DNA from: Gemmatales bacterium
GTDB taxonomy: Bacteria > Planctomycetota > Planctomycetia > Gemmatales > HRBIN36
Direction: 5' to 3'
Length of the DNA: 64,000 nucleotides
NCBI GenBank assembly: GCA_025060195.1
Contig: JANXCQ010000006.1
Span: 1 to 64,000, forward strand
Positions within the stretch are counted from its first letter, which is position 1. Every line of letters begins with the position of its first letter. Shown here piece after piece: positions 45,610 to 55,300 of the stretch. The translations under genes and the position numbers were made by a program. The notes under the pieces were generated by a model. That model searched no databases. It was given only the letters and a program-made list of their open reading frames with translations, and was not told where the DNA came from.

Positions 45610-46353
45610 ATGCCCTTAGAGAAGGCCCACGCCCTTGTGCTGCGCACCTCAGCCTTTAGAGAAACCAGTTGTGTGGTTACATTATGGACTCGCGAGTTCG
45701 GCAAAGTGCGTGCCTTGGCCAAAGGAGGCCGCCGTCTTCGTAGTCGTTTCCAATCTGCCCTTGACGTCCTCCACCTGTGCGATATTGTCCTCATCCGCAA
45801 AACTTCAGCCCAACTTGACCTTTTGACCGAGGCTCATCTGGTCGATCGCTTCAACGTGCTGCGACAATCCCTTCAAGCTTACTATGCCGCATGCTTTATC
45901 TTGGAGATCCTTTGCGCTTGTGCTCAAGAAAATGATCCCCATCCCCAATGGTTCGACACCACTATCCGCACCCTTCGGCAATTACAGCCACCACACCTCC
46001 TGAGGACGCTGCTATCTTGGGAAATCATCGCTCTGCGAGAACTTGGCATGCACCCGATGCTCGATCAGTGCGTGCAATGCAAAAAGCTCCTCGAAGTGTC
46101 ATCAAGTTCTCAGCCGATAACTTGGAATGCACTCGCTGGTGGAGTGTTGTGTGCTCGCTGTGCCATGGCCCGTTCAGGTCAACGTACGCTTCAGCCTGAA
46201 CTGTGGCACGCTTGGCGCTGTATCGCTAAGCAACAAGATTTTGAATTCCCAGAGGCTACGTGCCAGCATTTAATCGACCTACTCCATGATTACTGGTCGC
46301 ATCGCTTAGAGCAACCGCTACGTTTGGCTAGCTATCTTTCCACAGCTTCCTAG
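45610..46353 (+). CDS. recO: DNA repair protein RecO
   Basis: 247 residues. N-terminal OB fold: KAHALVLRTSAFRETSCVVTL, FGKVRALAKGGRR. A helical middle is followed by a zinc finger with CVQC and CARC (~153-180). RecO loads RecA on SSB-coated DNA with RecR. It is the first gene of a co-directional block; the bamD-like gene starts 22 bp after its stop. Normal length. Confidence 0.93.
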   Translation: MPLEKAHALVLRTSAFRETSCVVTLWTREFGKVRALAKGGRRLRSRFQSALDVLHLCDIVLIRKTSAQLDLLTEAHLVDRFNVLRQSLQAYYAACFILEILCACAQENDPHPQWFDTTIRTLRQLQPPHLLRTLLSWEIIALRELGMHPMLDQCVQCKKLLEVSSSSQPITWNALAGGVLCARCAMARSGQRTLQPELWHAWRCIAKQQDFEFPEATCQHLIDLLHDYWSHRLEQPLRLASYLSTAS

Positions 46354-46375
46354 ACTAGGGGACTGCCAAGGGGCT

Positions 46376-47491
46376 ATGATTTTCCTTTCTCGACGCCGTA
46401 AATTCGCAGGCGTCCTGAATTGGACAGTTATCGGGGCCTTAATCGCTTACTGCTCCGGGTGCCAGCAATTTTCTAGCTTCACGTGGTCTGACCTGACCAA
46501 GCCACGGGTCGAGCTCCCTCCCCCACCGCCTGAGAAAGTATTCCGAGCCGGTCATTGGGAAGAGGAGCCTCCGCCGCCGCCCGGAACCCTGGCGGGCGAC
46601 TTAGCTTCCGCCCGGGTGCTCTTCCAACGCGGTCAATATGATGACGCCGAGAAGGTGTTTTCCTGGATCGCAGACCGTGCGGAGCGGGAAAAAGAGCCTG
46701 GTATTTTTGAAGAGGCACTTTACTGGCTCGGGGAAGCACAATTCGCGCAACGCAAATTTCCTGCCGCTCGCTCTACCTATAAACGTCTCTTAGACAAATT
46801 CCCGAACTCGCGTTATCGCTCCGACGTTATCCGTCGTGAGGTGGAAATTGCGGAAAATTGGCTCGAAGACACCCGCGAGGAACTGCGTGCCTTGCAAGAG
46901 GGTCGTTGGTATTTTCCTAAAATCTTTCACTTCGAAAAAGAAAAACCTCTAGTCGGTGCAGAATCCAGTGCTCTCAGCACCTTACAAGACGCCTACCTGC
47001 AAGACCCCACTGGCCCCTTGGCACCGCATTGCCTAGACCGTATCGCCGCCGTTAGTTTCCTGCGCCAAGAGTGGGAAGAAGCAGACCGATATTACACGTT
47101 ACTTACCGAAAACCATCCGCGCTCCCCCCTGGCTTCGGCTGCGCTCCGACGCGCTATCGAAGCCAAGATTAATTCCGTCCCCGGCCCCGAATATGACGAC
47201 ACCAAACTCGCCGAGGCTCGACAACTCATTGATACCGCATTGCGTAAGTATCCCGAACTCCGAAATCCCGAATCGCAAGCATATTTCCAGGCTACCTTGG
47301 CCGTCATTCATGACCGCCAAGCTCAGAAAGACTTCAACATTGCGGAATTTTATCGCCGTACGGGCTTGCCTGGCTCCGCCTATTTCTACTATGAGTTGGT
47401 TCGCCGACGCTATAGTGGCACGCGCTGGGCCCAATTAGCTGAGGAACGCATTCAACAACTTCGCGAACAGGTCGAGAAATCAACACCATAA
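46376..47491 (+). CDS. BamD-like outer-membrane lipoprotein with TPR repeats
   Basis: 371 residues. A lipoprotein signal (LIAYCSGCQQFSSF, Cys near residue 29) and a proline-rich linker (LPPPPPEK, PPPPPG) lead into tetratricopeptide-like repeats from ~75 (ASARVLFQRGQYDDAEKVF; ALYWLGEAQFAQRKFPAARS; ADRYYTLLTENHPRSPLASAAL). The arrangement is that of BamD/YfiO, the TPR lipoprotein of the outer-membrane beta-barrel assembly machine. It is longer than E. coli BamD (~245), and the exact orthology is not certain. It stands between recO and the lptE-like gene, 12 bp before the latter. Confidence 0.8.
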   Translation: MIFLSRRRKFAGVLNWTVIGALIAYCSGCQQFSSFTWSDLTKPRVELPPPPPEKVFRAGHWEEEPPPPPGTLAGDLASARVLFQRGQYDDAEKVFSWIADRAEREKEPGIFEEALYWLGEAQFAQRKFPAARSTYKRLLDKFPNSRYRSDVIRREVEIAENWLEDTREELRALQEGRWYFPKIFHFEKEKPLVGAESSALSTLQDAYLQDPTGPLAPHCLDRIAAVSFLRQEWEEADRYYTLLTENHPRSPLASAALRRAIEAKINSVPGPEYDDTKLAEARQLIDTALRKYPELRNPESQAYFQATLAVIHDRQAQKDFNIAEFYRRTGLPGSAYFYYELVRRRYSGTRWAQLAEERIQQLREQVEKSTP

Positions 47492-47503
47492 CTCCTGAGT
47501 ATT

Positions 47504-48100
47504 ATGCGAATCATCGTACTCCGCGGACTTGCTTGGTGTTTGATTGGATGTTTAGGGGCAATAGTAATCAGCTCCTGTACCGCTTCGGGTGGTCTGTCGA
47601 TTCTTGGGTATACTTCAGACTCTCAATTTGACCCGAGCATCCGTACCATTCGCGTGCCCGTGTTCCGCAACGAGACTTTCTATCGCGGATTGGAATTCCA
47701 GTTGACGCAAGCTGTGATCCAGAAAATCGAGCAACGCACCCCTTGGAAGGTCGTCCAACAAGGATATTGTGATGCCGAACTTACGGGCATTATCAAGCTG
47801 GTCCAGAAACGGGTTCCCTTAGTGAATCCTCTCAATGAAGTCCGCGAGGGCGAATATATTTTCACCGTGGAAATCACCTTCACCGACCTTCGAGGGGCGC
47901 CGCATTCTCCGCCTCCATTAGCATGTTTAGACACCAATTCTCAAGACCAAATCCAGGACAACCGAGCTTCGTCTAAAACTACCATCGTCCGAAGCCGTAA
48001 TTTTGTCCCAGAATTAGGCCAATCCTCGGCTACTGCTCGCCAACAGTTAGTCGAAGACTTAGCCGAACAAATTGTCAACATGCTGGAGTCTCCCTGGTAG
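47504..48100 (+). CDS. lptE: LptE-like LPS assembly lipoprotein
   Basis: 198 residues. Lipoprotein signal: CLGAIVISSCTASGG. The remaining sequence has the planctomycete LptE layout (LSILGYTSDSQFDPSIRTI, VFRNETFYRGLEFQLTQAV, GYCDAELTGIIKLVQ). LptE plugs the LptD barrel that inserts LPS into the outer leaflet. A relaxed lipobox and low conservation make the family assignment by layout rather than by motif. It follows the bamD-like gene by 12 bp and precedes a foldase gene, forming an envelope-biogenesis run together with lpxB elsewhere. Confidence 0.8.
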   Translation: MRIIVLRGLAWCLIGCLGAIVISSCTASGGLSILGYTSDSQFDPSIRTIRVPVFRNETFYRGLEFQLTQAVIQKIEQRTPWKVVQQGYCDAELTGIIKLVQKRVPLVNPLNEVREGEYIFTVEITFTDLRGAPHSPPPLACLDTNSQDQIQDNRASSKTTIVRSRNFVPELGQSSATARQQLVEDLAEQIVNMLESPW

Positions 48101-48204
48101 CATAATCGACAAGTTTCTCCTAGTTGAGCCTTCAGAAAATTGGAATTGTGCTCCAACCCAAGGCTGACTATAGGTCACATATCATCGAGAGGAGGGTTAC
48201 CGAT

Positions 48205-49236
48205 ATGCATGCAACCGCTATCAAAACTCCTCTAAAGTTCAGACTAATATTTCTCAGCATTCTCATGACGAATTTGACTATTCCCGCCTACCCACAACAG
48301 GCGCCGCCTTCATTTCCCTCCCCCTCGCCCGACGTCGCTGCGGGACTAGGCACTCAAGTGGTCGCTTTAGTCAATAATGTTCCAATTACCCGCGAGGAAC
48401 TGGCAAACGAACTTATCGCACGTAAGGGGAAGCAATTTCTTGAGCTACTAATCAACCGCCGCATTATCGAACAAGCCGCCGCTAAAGCGGGAGTTACTGC
48501 GTCAGATAAAGAGGTGGAGGAAGAACTAGCGGAAGTTATACGTTCTCTCAAACTAAAAAACGCCGCTGAATTTGAAAGTACTATACTCAAACAACGCAAC
48601 ACCTCTCTCTATGAATACAAGGAAGACGTTCTCCGTCCTTCGATATTGATGCGGAAAATGGCGGAAAAACGTGTTCAAGTTACCGAAGAAGATCTCCGTA
48701 AGGCTTTCGAAGCCAACTATGGCGAAAAGGTACAGTGTAGGATTATTTTAGTCCCCCGTTCGGATGGTCTCGGCGTCGCCCTCAAAATTTATGATAAGCT
48801 GAAAGGTAAAGGGATCGAGGAGTTTATTCGCGAGGCTAGCCAACAGCCCTCCCATCTCGCTGCTACCGGGGGTAGAATCCGCCCCATCAACCGACACTCC
48901 GCCCTGCCCGAATTAGAGCGGGCAGCTTTCAGCCTTCGGGACGGGGAGATGAGTGAAATCATTGAGGTCCAAGAAGGTTATGTTATTCTCTTTCGCGAGA
49001 AGTTGATCCCCGCGGACACCAGCATCCGCTTCGAAGATATCCGGGAGACCTTACGAAAAGAAGTGTTCCGACGTAAAGTGGAGGCAGAAATCCCGTTATT
49101 GTTCAATGAATTGCGGGCCAGCGCGGTCATTAACGATTTTCTGAATAATCGTTTCGATATCAAGGATGTTCCACTTCCTGCTCAAGCATCCCCAAATCTT
49201 GTCACACCAATGCCCCTAAATCCCCGCCACCAATAA
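48205..49236 (+). CDS. SurA/PpiC-type periplasmic peptidyl-prolyl isomerase
   Basis: About 343 residues from ATG 48205, chosen for the GAGGAGGG ahead of it and the signal segment LIFLSILMTNLTIPAYPQQ after it. SurA-like N-terminal helices (VVALVNNVPITREELANEL, LINRRIIEQAAAKAGVTAS) are followed by a parvulin domain (~175-265; QCRIILVPRSDG, FIREASQQPS, ELERAAFSLRDGEMSEIIE) and a C-terminal helix. It probably assists folding of outer-membrane proteins, which suits its place after the BamD-like and LptE-like genes. Confidence 0.88.
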   Translation: MHATAIKTPLKFRLIFLSILMTNLTIPAYPQQAPPSFPSPSPDVAAGLGTQVVALVNNVPITREELANELIARKGKQFLELLINRRIIEQAAAKAGVTASDKEVEEELAEVIRSLKLKNAAEFESTILKQRNTSLYEYKEDVLRPSILMRKMAEKRVQVTEEDLRKAFEANYGEKVQCRIILVPRSDGLGVALKIYDKLKGKGIEEFIREASQQPSHLAATGGRIRPINRHSALPELERAAFSLRDGEMSEIIEVQEGYVILFREKLIPADTSIRFEDIRETLRKEVFRRKVEAEIPLLFNELRASAVINDFLNNRFDIKDVPLPAQASPNLVTPMPLNPRHQ

Positions 49237-49583
49237 GAATGGCTAGGGAATTATGACCTAGGAAGGCGGGGTAGCCCATGACACGACACTAATAAAAAGG
49301 CAAATCTTTATTGCCTATATTGCCTGAGATGAGACGCGTGATGGATGTGAAACTTAGCACCTTCTGATCTGCCGACAGAACCGACCAAGGTCGTTGAAGC
49401 ACCGGTTTTCCCTTTGAACGCTGATTGCTGCGTTGCCAGAGGCATAGAGTTCTTTCCTCAACATATAATTCATGTCTGGTACTAACTTACAGATAAAGTT
49501 GGATAGCTATGTTTGCATGTCAAGTTTTAGCGAGCTAAATTAGCTGTAGGAACAATATGGGCTTTTGCGCAAGGAATTGAACT
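49237..49583. other. Intergenic stretch, nothing recognised
   Basis: 347 bp of AT-rich sequence between two co-directional genes. No RNA gene, T-run hairpin or protein-like frame was seen. Confidence 0.4.
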
Positions 49584-50201
49584 ATGGCCACAGTCCGCGC
49601 CTTACAATCTCGCCGTACGAACGACAGTGCTACCGTAGACTGGGCAAGGATTACCGATGCATTGATTCGTCGTGCCACTGTACGCGGTTTTCTCCTGCCG
49701 TCTGAGATTCAGGAGGAACTGAAGTCCTTAGGGGTAAGCCCTCGCCTTTGGCGCAATTGCGTTGCACGGTTGGAAAAATTCCTAACCCATAATAACGGAA
49801 AGTATTATTACACTCCAGCTACCCCAACCCCTCGACTTCGAGAAGAGGAACGACAACTACACATCCGTGCACTCTTGCAAGGCTTGGTGCAAACGCATCG
49901 GCGGTCCCAGCTTCACGAGGAGCGACGTGCCGCAGACCGCATTGAAGTCGTTTGGCCCGTTACCCTTACTCTTGAAGATGGTACCATTCACCGAGCACTT
50001 ACTAGAGATATCTCAGTGTCAGGAATTCGTTTCCTTAGTAACCGTTCATTACTGGGTCAAAAAGTCCTGGCATCTATCAAAATGCATGACCAGGAACCGC
50101 ATTTATTTAGTGTTCGGATATTGTGGACATGCCAAGTAGCTGATGGTCTATATGAGAACGGCGGCACCGTTATTGAAATCGTCAAATCGGAACAGGGGTA
50201 G
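49584..50201 (+). CDS. PilZ-domain protein
   Basis: 205 residues. The C-terminal half is a PilZ domain with the c-di-GMP-binding RxxxR-type motif (ERRAADRIEV, ~113-122) and DISVSGIRFL (~146-155, the D/N-x-S-x-x-G box). The N-terminal ~90 residues are helical (TDALIRRATVRGFLLPSEI) with no named domain. It probably binds cyclic di-GMP and passes the signal to an unknown partner. It has no neighbouring diguanylate cyclase, and its strand direction differs from the genes that follow. Confidence 0.85.
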   Translation: MATVRALQSRRTNDSATVDWARITDALIRRATVRGFLLPSEIQEELKSLGVSPRLWRNCVARLEKFLTHNNGKYYYTPATPTPRLREEERQLHIRALLQGLVQTHRRSQLHEERRAADRIEVVWPVTLTLEDGTIHRALTRDISVSGIRFLSNRSLLGQKVLASIKMHDQEPHLFSVRILWTCQVADGLYENGGTVIEIVKSEQG

Positions 50202-50241
50202 CTCCTGAAGCTGAGTCCGGAAACTAGAGCCTAAATATAGC

Positions 50242-50811
50242 TTATTGATCCGTTTTTTGAATCTTCTCGACAACCGCAAGCACAGCACTGAGGGGGTCCG
50301 CGGCTTCTGCTTGATATTCCCGTAGGTGACCCGGCCTTGTCGGATCGGGTGCACTACACTCGAATCGCCATTGACCTTCTCGCATCTCCAACTTTTGCCA
50401 CAGAACGCCACGAGACCGTAGTCGGCGTAAAGCTTCTTCCCAACAGCGATCACCAATTATCGCGCGATGACTATTATCCTTTGAACCGGAGCCTGGACTC
50501 AACCCTCTCTCCTGGGATATTTTTTGCCCGGTCTCTGGCACGAACCAGTCTGAACCGCTGCTATAATCGTCGTGGCAACCAGACGTTTGCAGTATCGGCG
50601 CACCAACGGAGTTGCTCGGGAGTCGTGTGGGCGGGATTCTGCTGGTGGGACTGCTAAGAAATGGGTCATTGTGATTACGGCTAGGCTTGCTCGGCAGTCG
50701 TGTCCCTTGCATCTGTTGACAACCAGATAGGCTTAGAATTATTAGTAAACTTACCCACGTAACTGACGCATAAGCAGGGAATCCCCAAAATATGATATAT
50801 AGCTTCGACAT
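50242..50811 (-). CDS. Hypothetical lipoprotein
   Basis: 189 residues. A lipoprotein signal, VSLLIILSLSGCQQMQG (Cys near residue 31), is followed by a Ser/Pro/Arg-rich disordered region and a small C-terminal domain (LRSRGVLWQKLEMREGQWR, DPLSAVLAVVEKIQ). No known family was recognised. It is probably outer-membrane or cell-surface anchored. It is convergent with the PilZ gene and lies about 100 bp downstream of mtaB on the same strand. Confidence 0.65.
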   Translation of the reverse strand: MSKLYIIFWGFPAYASVTWVSLLIILSLSGCQQMQGTRLPSKPSRNHNDPFLSSPTSRIPPTRLPSNSVGAPILQTSGCHDDYSSGSDWFVPETGQKISQERGLSPGSGSKDNSHRAIIGDRCWEEALRRLRSRGVLWQKLEMREGQWRFECSAPDPTRPGHLREYQAEAADPLSAVLAVVEKIQKTDQ

Positions 50812-50907
50812 AAGGCACTGATAGTTCTGAGTCGTGATTTTGTCATTTCACCCCTATGGTATTCGGTCGGCAGAATTCCCAACATCACTTAAGGAAAACG
50901 AATGGGG

Positions 50908-52290
50908 TTATGCCTCCACAAGCGACAATGGCAATTTTCGCCTAGGCTTGAGTTCTTGTGCTTCCCATGAAGTCCTGCCTAAGACATCAGCGTCTATCCC
51001 TGAACGAGCAGCATATAAGGGCCTCTCGGCATATCCTATCACGCACTTTTGCTGACGAGCGATGATGCGCACAGGAACAAGGTTACCTATCCATTCAGGC
51101 CTGCCAGGCAGTACGACTCGCACTCCCCGGCACGCCGTTCCACTATAATGACCTGGCAGGTTTTCCTCAGCCCTCTCAATCAGAACAGTGAGCGTTCTGC
51201 CCACTAAAGATTCCAGATAACGTTTTCGTAACTCTTGGTCTAATTGCGCGAGTCGCCTTTTTCTCTCCGAAATAATATGAGATGGCACTTGGTTCGGCAT
51301 GCTCGCTGCGAGCGTTCCCTGACGCGGACTGAAAGGAAATATATGAATCCATGCAAACGATACAAATTCTGCTACTTCCAGCGTTGCCTGAAAATCCTCC
51401 TCGGTCTCACCGGGAAATCCGACGATGATGTCCGTCGAGATGGCCGGGTTATCAAAGGCAGACCGCAAAGCTAAGCAATTCTCGATGAAACTTTTGACTC
51501 GATAACGCCGACGCATCGCCTGCAGAATATGGTCGGAGCCACTTTGAAGGCATACATGAAAGTGTGGACAAATCCGCGGATTACGTTGACAAGCTGCCAA
51601 AAGTTCACCTCGAACCTCTGCAGCTTCAAGACTGCTCAATCGAATGCGGAATTCTCCAGGCAACTCCCCGAGGCGATCCAGTAAGTGCCAAAGACGCGAC
51701 CACTCCGCTTTTCCTTTCCCCCGGCTTAGATCTATGCCATAATGGCCTAAATGTACGCCCGTGAGAACTATTTCTCGATATCCGTTTTCTATAAGTCGGC
51801 GAGCCTCTGTAATGATGGCTTCTATAGGTCGGCTGAAAAAATGTGGACGCACTTTGGGGATAATACAAAAAGTACAATTTAGTAGGCAACCATCCTGAAC
51901 CTTCACAAAGGCGCGGTGATGTCCTTGGAACCTAGATATCCCTTCGGGCCAATGAAGAACACCATACTCCGCTAAATATTCGGGCAACCTCGATTTATCG
52001 GGCAATACCCGAATACTTGAGCCTAGACTTTCCCATACCCGAGGATCCCGACTAGCATAGCAGCCCGTTACTAATATACCGAGCCTAGGGCGATATCTTA
52101 CCAGTCGTCGAATCAGACGGCGGGCTTTAGCTTCTGCCTCATGGGTTACTGCGCAAGTATTTACAATGTATAAATCAGCCTCCTCAGTCTCGGAAAGCGT
52201 ATAGCCATTATTTTGTAAGGCCTCCTCAATATACTGGGTTTCGTATTGATTCACCTTACATCCTAACGTAAAGATTCCGTAAGTGGGCAT
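50908..52290 (-). CDS. mtaB: tRNA t6A37 methylthiotransferase MtaB-type
   Basis: 460 residues. Methylthiotransferase N-terminal domain with C11, C46 and C77 (GIFTLGCKVNQYETQYIEE; NTCAVTHEAEAKARRLIR). Radical SAM CxxxCxxC at 135-142 (CLLNCTFC), GTGV-like VLTGVHLGHYGIDL and DIIVGFPGETEEDFQATL follow. The C-terminal TRAM-like part ends about residue 435. MtaB adds a methylthio group to t6A37 in tRNAs reading ANN codons. Length and motif order are normal, so the protein is expected to be functional. Confidence 0.93.
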   Translation of the reverse strand: MPTYGIFTLGCKVNQYETQYIEEALQNNGYTLSETEEADLYIVNTCAVTHEAEAKARRLIRRLVRYRPRLGILVTGCYASRDPRVWESLGSSIRVLPDKSRLPEYLAEYGVLHWPEGISRFQGHHRAFVKVQDGCLLNCTFCIIPKVRPHFFSRPIEAIITEARRLIENGYREIVLTGVHLGHYGIDLSRGKGKAEWSRLWHLLDRLGELPGEFRIRLSSLEAAEVRGELLAACQRNPRICPHFHVCLQSGSDHILQAMRRRYRVKSFIENCLALRSAFDNPAISTDIIVGFPGETEEDFQATLEVAEFVSFAWIHIFPFSPRQGTLAASMPNQVPSHIISERKRRLAQLDQELRKRYLESLVGRTLTVLIERAEENLPGHYSGTACRGVRVVLPGRPEWIGNLVPVRIIARQQKCVIGYAERPLYAARSGIDADVLGRTSWEAQELKPRRKLPLSLVEA

Positions 52291-52340
52291 AGCATTTATC
52301 TCCAGACATTCCGCTGGTATAGGAGTAACGAGTACGTGGG

Positions 52341-55300
52341 CTAGTTTTGGGATTCTGCCAGTTCTACAGTGACTGCCATGATAATCGGGGCAGTGTCATC
52401 TGTCCCCTTGAGAAACTCTATCCTTTCAGTCACGTGACTGGTACGCATGGGCCTAATCACTAGATATCGAATTTGTTGCTGCCCTAGGGCGAACGCGAAT
52501 TCGGAGCCGGGAACATCGACTCGGCGGATATAATCAGCAAAATGCTCCCCGTTGCGCAGCAAGTGATCTTCTCTCTGCCCATCCGCATAGTGTAACCTTA
52601 CTATCAAGGATAAGCTTCCCTTGCGTCCGAGGGGGTAACCCCAGCCGCTTACTCCACTTAGCAGGTGAATAGCATTTACTGGTAAGTTACAGGGCAAAGT
52701 CACTGATTTCGGCATCTTAGGCGGGTAAGTGCCCTGACTGCTGTAGAGAAGTATGACGTTGGGTACGCGAGTCCCGCGAGGATCGACCAGATGGAAAGGC
52801 ACGTCTCTAAAAGTCTTAGGCAACCAGTCAGGAAATATCAGCCGCTCCTGTTCTGCATCTGCCCGATAAAACATACCGCGGGTGCTTACGGCCGTCGCCA
52901 CGCGCTCCAAGGGCAAGGGAACATATTTTTGACGATAGGTTAGGAATTCCAACAGGTCAGCTAATTCCTCTAACTTCAATTGTTGCTCAAATCCCTCCGG
53001 CATAAGTGACTTATTTGAAGCCTGAAACTCCTCAATTTCCTCGCGAGGAATCACGTGGGTCTTATTTTCGGCATCCAATAACTCCACAGTAGTTTTGCTT
53101 TCGGCCACTAATAAGCCACTGAGTACTCGACCCGATTTAGTGGCCACGACATATTGGCGGTAATTACCTTCGACACTTCGACTAGGGTCAAGAATTTCCA
53201 CTAATAAATGCTCTTTCGAATGCACTGCCATTCCAGTTAAGTCGGGACCAATCTTGTTGCCTTCGCCTTGATGGGTGTGACATTTAGCACAATGCGCTTG
53301 AAAGATTTTTCGCCCAGCATTGACATTCCCCTTCCGTTTCGTTGCCATGGACAAGTGTTCAATGACTTTTTGCCGGTCAGGGCTCGGCAACACTCCGGTA
53401 GCTGATAGAACCTTGTTCGCTAAGGCAGCTAACTCGGGATTCCGATGTTGCAACAACGCTTGGCGTTGTTCGAGGGATAGCTCCGTCGGGGATATAGTAC
53501 CCTTGGCGAGGTGTTGCAAAATTTGAGGCAGCCAAGCCTCCTTCGTTAGGATTTGATTAAGTAATGCTTTCCTACCTCCTGGGGTCAAATGCCTGCTGGC
53601 TGCTATACATTTATCAAGAATGGCAGGGGATGACATTCTCACCAGCGCTGTGGCAATCCCTTCCACCCATTCAGGGTCTGCTTGAGGTGTAATCTGCTGA
53701 ATCAAGAACTGGGCCACCTCGTCATTTTCCTCGAAAAGCTCCGCTAGTTGCTGGGCCGCACGGAGTCTTAGTTCGAAGTCCAACCTATTATTAGTCACTT
53801 CTCGTTCTAGCCGCTGTCTAATGGCCTTAGCTTGCGACTTCGCGAGATCACTATTCCACCGAAGTGCCAACATCATGAGGAGTCGAGCGGACGAGTCAGG
53901 TAGATGTGTTATTAGATTATGTAAGCGTTTTTCCATAACTGGTGCAAATTCAAATTTTCCTCTGGTCGGTGCTCCACGCATCCAACTGTCGAGTAGGCGC
54001 ACTTGGATTTCAGGTGGTAATTTCTCTAGTGATTCAAGTAAAACCTGGATCGTGTCCTGGTTCTGTGCGCGACCTGCGTGAAGAGCAATTCTGTCTAACA
54101 CCGCACTCCAAGCCGCATCTAAATTAGGTTTGTTTATGCGAGTCAAAGCCCGAAGCCACTCAGGTAAATGTGTAGCTGCGGCTATAGTATAAGCATGGAG
54201 AAGACCGCGATCCTGCGACCAACCAGGATTGCCAAAATGCCTGGACAGGTAGTCAATCATCCAATCCCCGGATGGTAGTTCACTGATGCGCAGTAGTAGA
54301 GCTTTCTGAATCGCCGGATCGGGGTCTTCAAGAATACCTGACATCAACAAAGCATCCAAGCCCTCTCGACTGGCTGGGAGAACAAGTACGGCGTTTTTCC
54401 TCACCGCAGGCGAAGGATGCCGCAAGGCTTGTAAGATCTGAGGCCAGGATTTCTCAACGGGATCACCATGAAAATGACCTAACCCGTGCAGAGTCCATAA
54501 AGCATGTATCGCTCCAACATTAAGCTGGCACGCATCTAGCTTATCGCTATAGATCAGCCTAGTGATGTCCGGGATCAGTTCTGTATACTGACGCTCTGTA
54601 ATAATCCGTTGAGCATGTAAACGCCAAAAGAGGTTCTCATGGGACAAAGCATCTAAGTAGGTGCGAGGCATCTGTGGATGGAATCGAGGATAAGGCAGTG
54701 TCTTGCCGAGACGTTGAACGAGCCTATAAATGCGACCATGTTTAGTGTCTCTTAGAGGAGTTTCATAAGCATTCCCCCGACCAGTTCGAAAGCCGGGTGG
54801 GGTAGGGTTATGTTGAACAATATAACTATACCAGTCAATTACCCAGACATTGCCATCAGGACCAACTGCCGCAGCAATTGGCGCACACCATTCATCGTCA
54901 CTTGCCAGTAAATTCCAGCCGTACTTTGCTCTATAGCCACTACCGCGGCGCTCCAACACTAAGGTGGCCACTAAATGCCCGGTTGGGTCAGCAACAAAGA
55001 CAGCACGATTCCAATATACTGGTGGATAGGTACGCGCGGTGTAAAGTAAATGTCCAGAGGCTGCAGTGAAACTTCCATGGAAATCCACTTGCCTAATTTT
55101 ATTAGTAATTGGATAGAAGCGCGCACTTTCTGCAATTGTTGGCAAAGGCCCCGGCGACCAACCAAGCACTTTTTCATAGTACCTATTAGGGATATCGAGA
55201 TGGACACTCGGATTGCCATTGGCAGTCGAAGCGAAAATTTCCCCATCTTCACTGAGGCCTAGTCCCCAGGTGTTATTATTGGTATTTCGCAAGAATTCGA

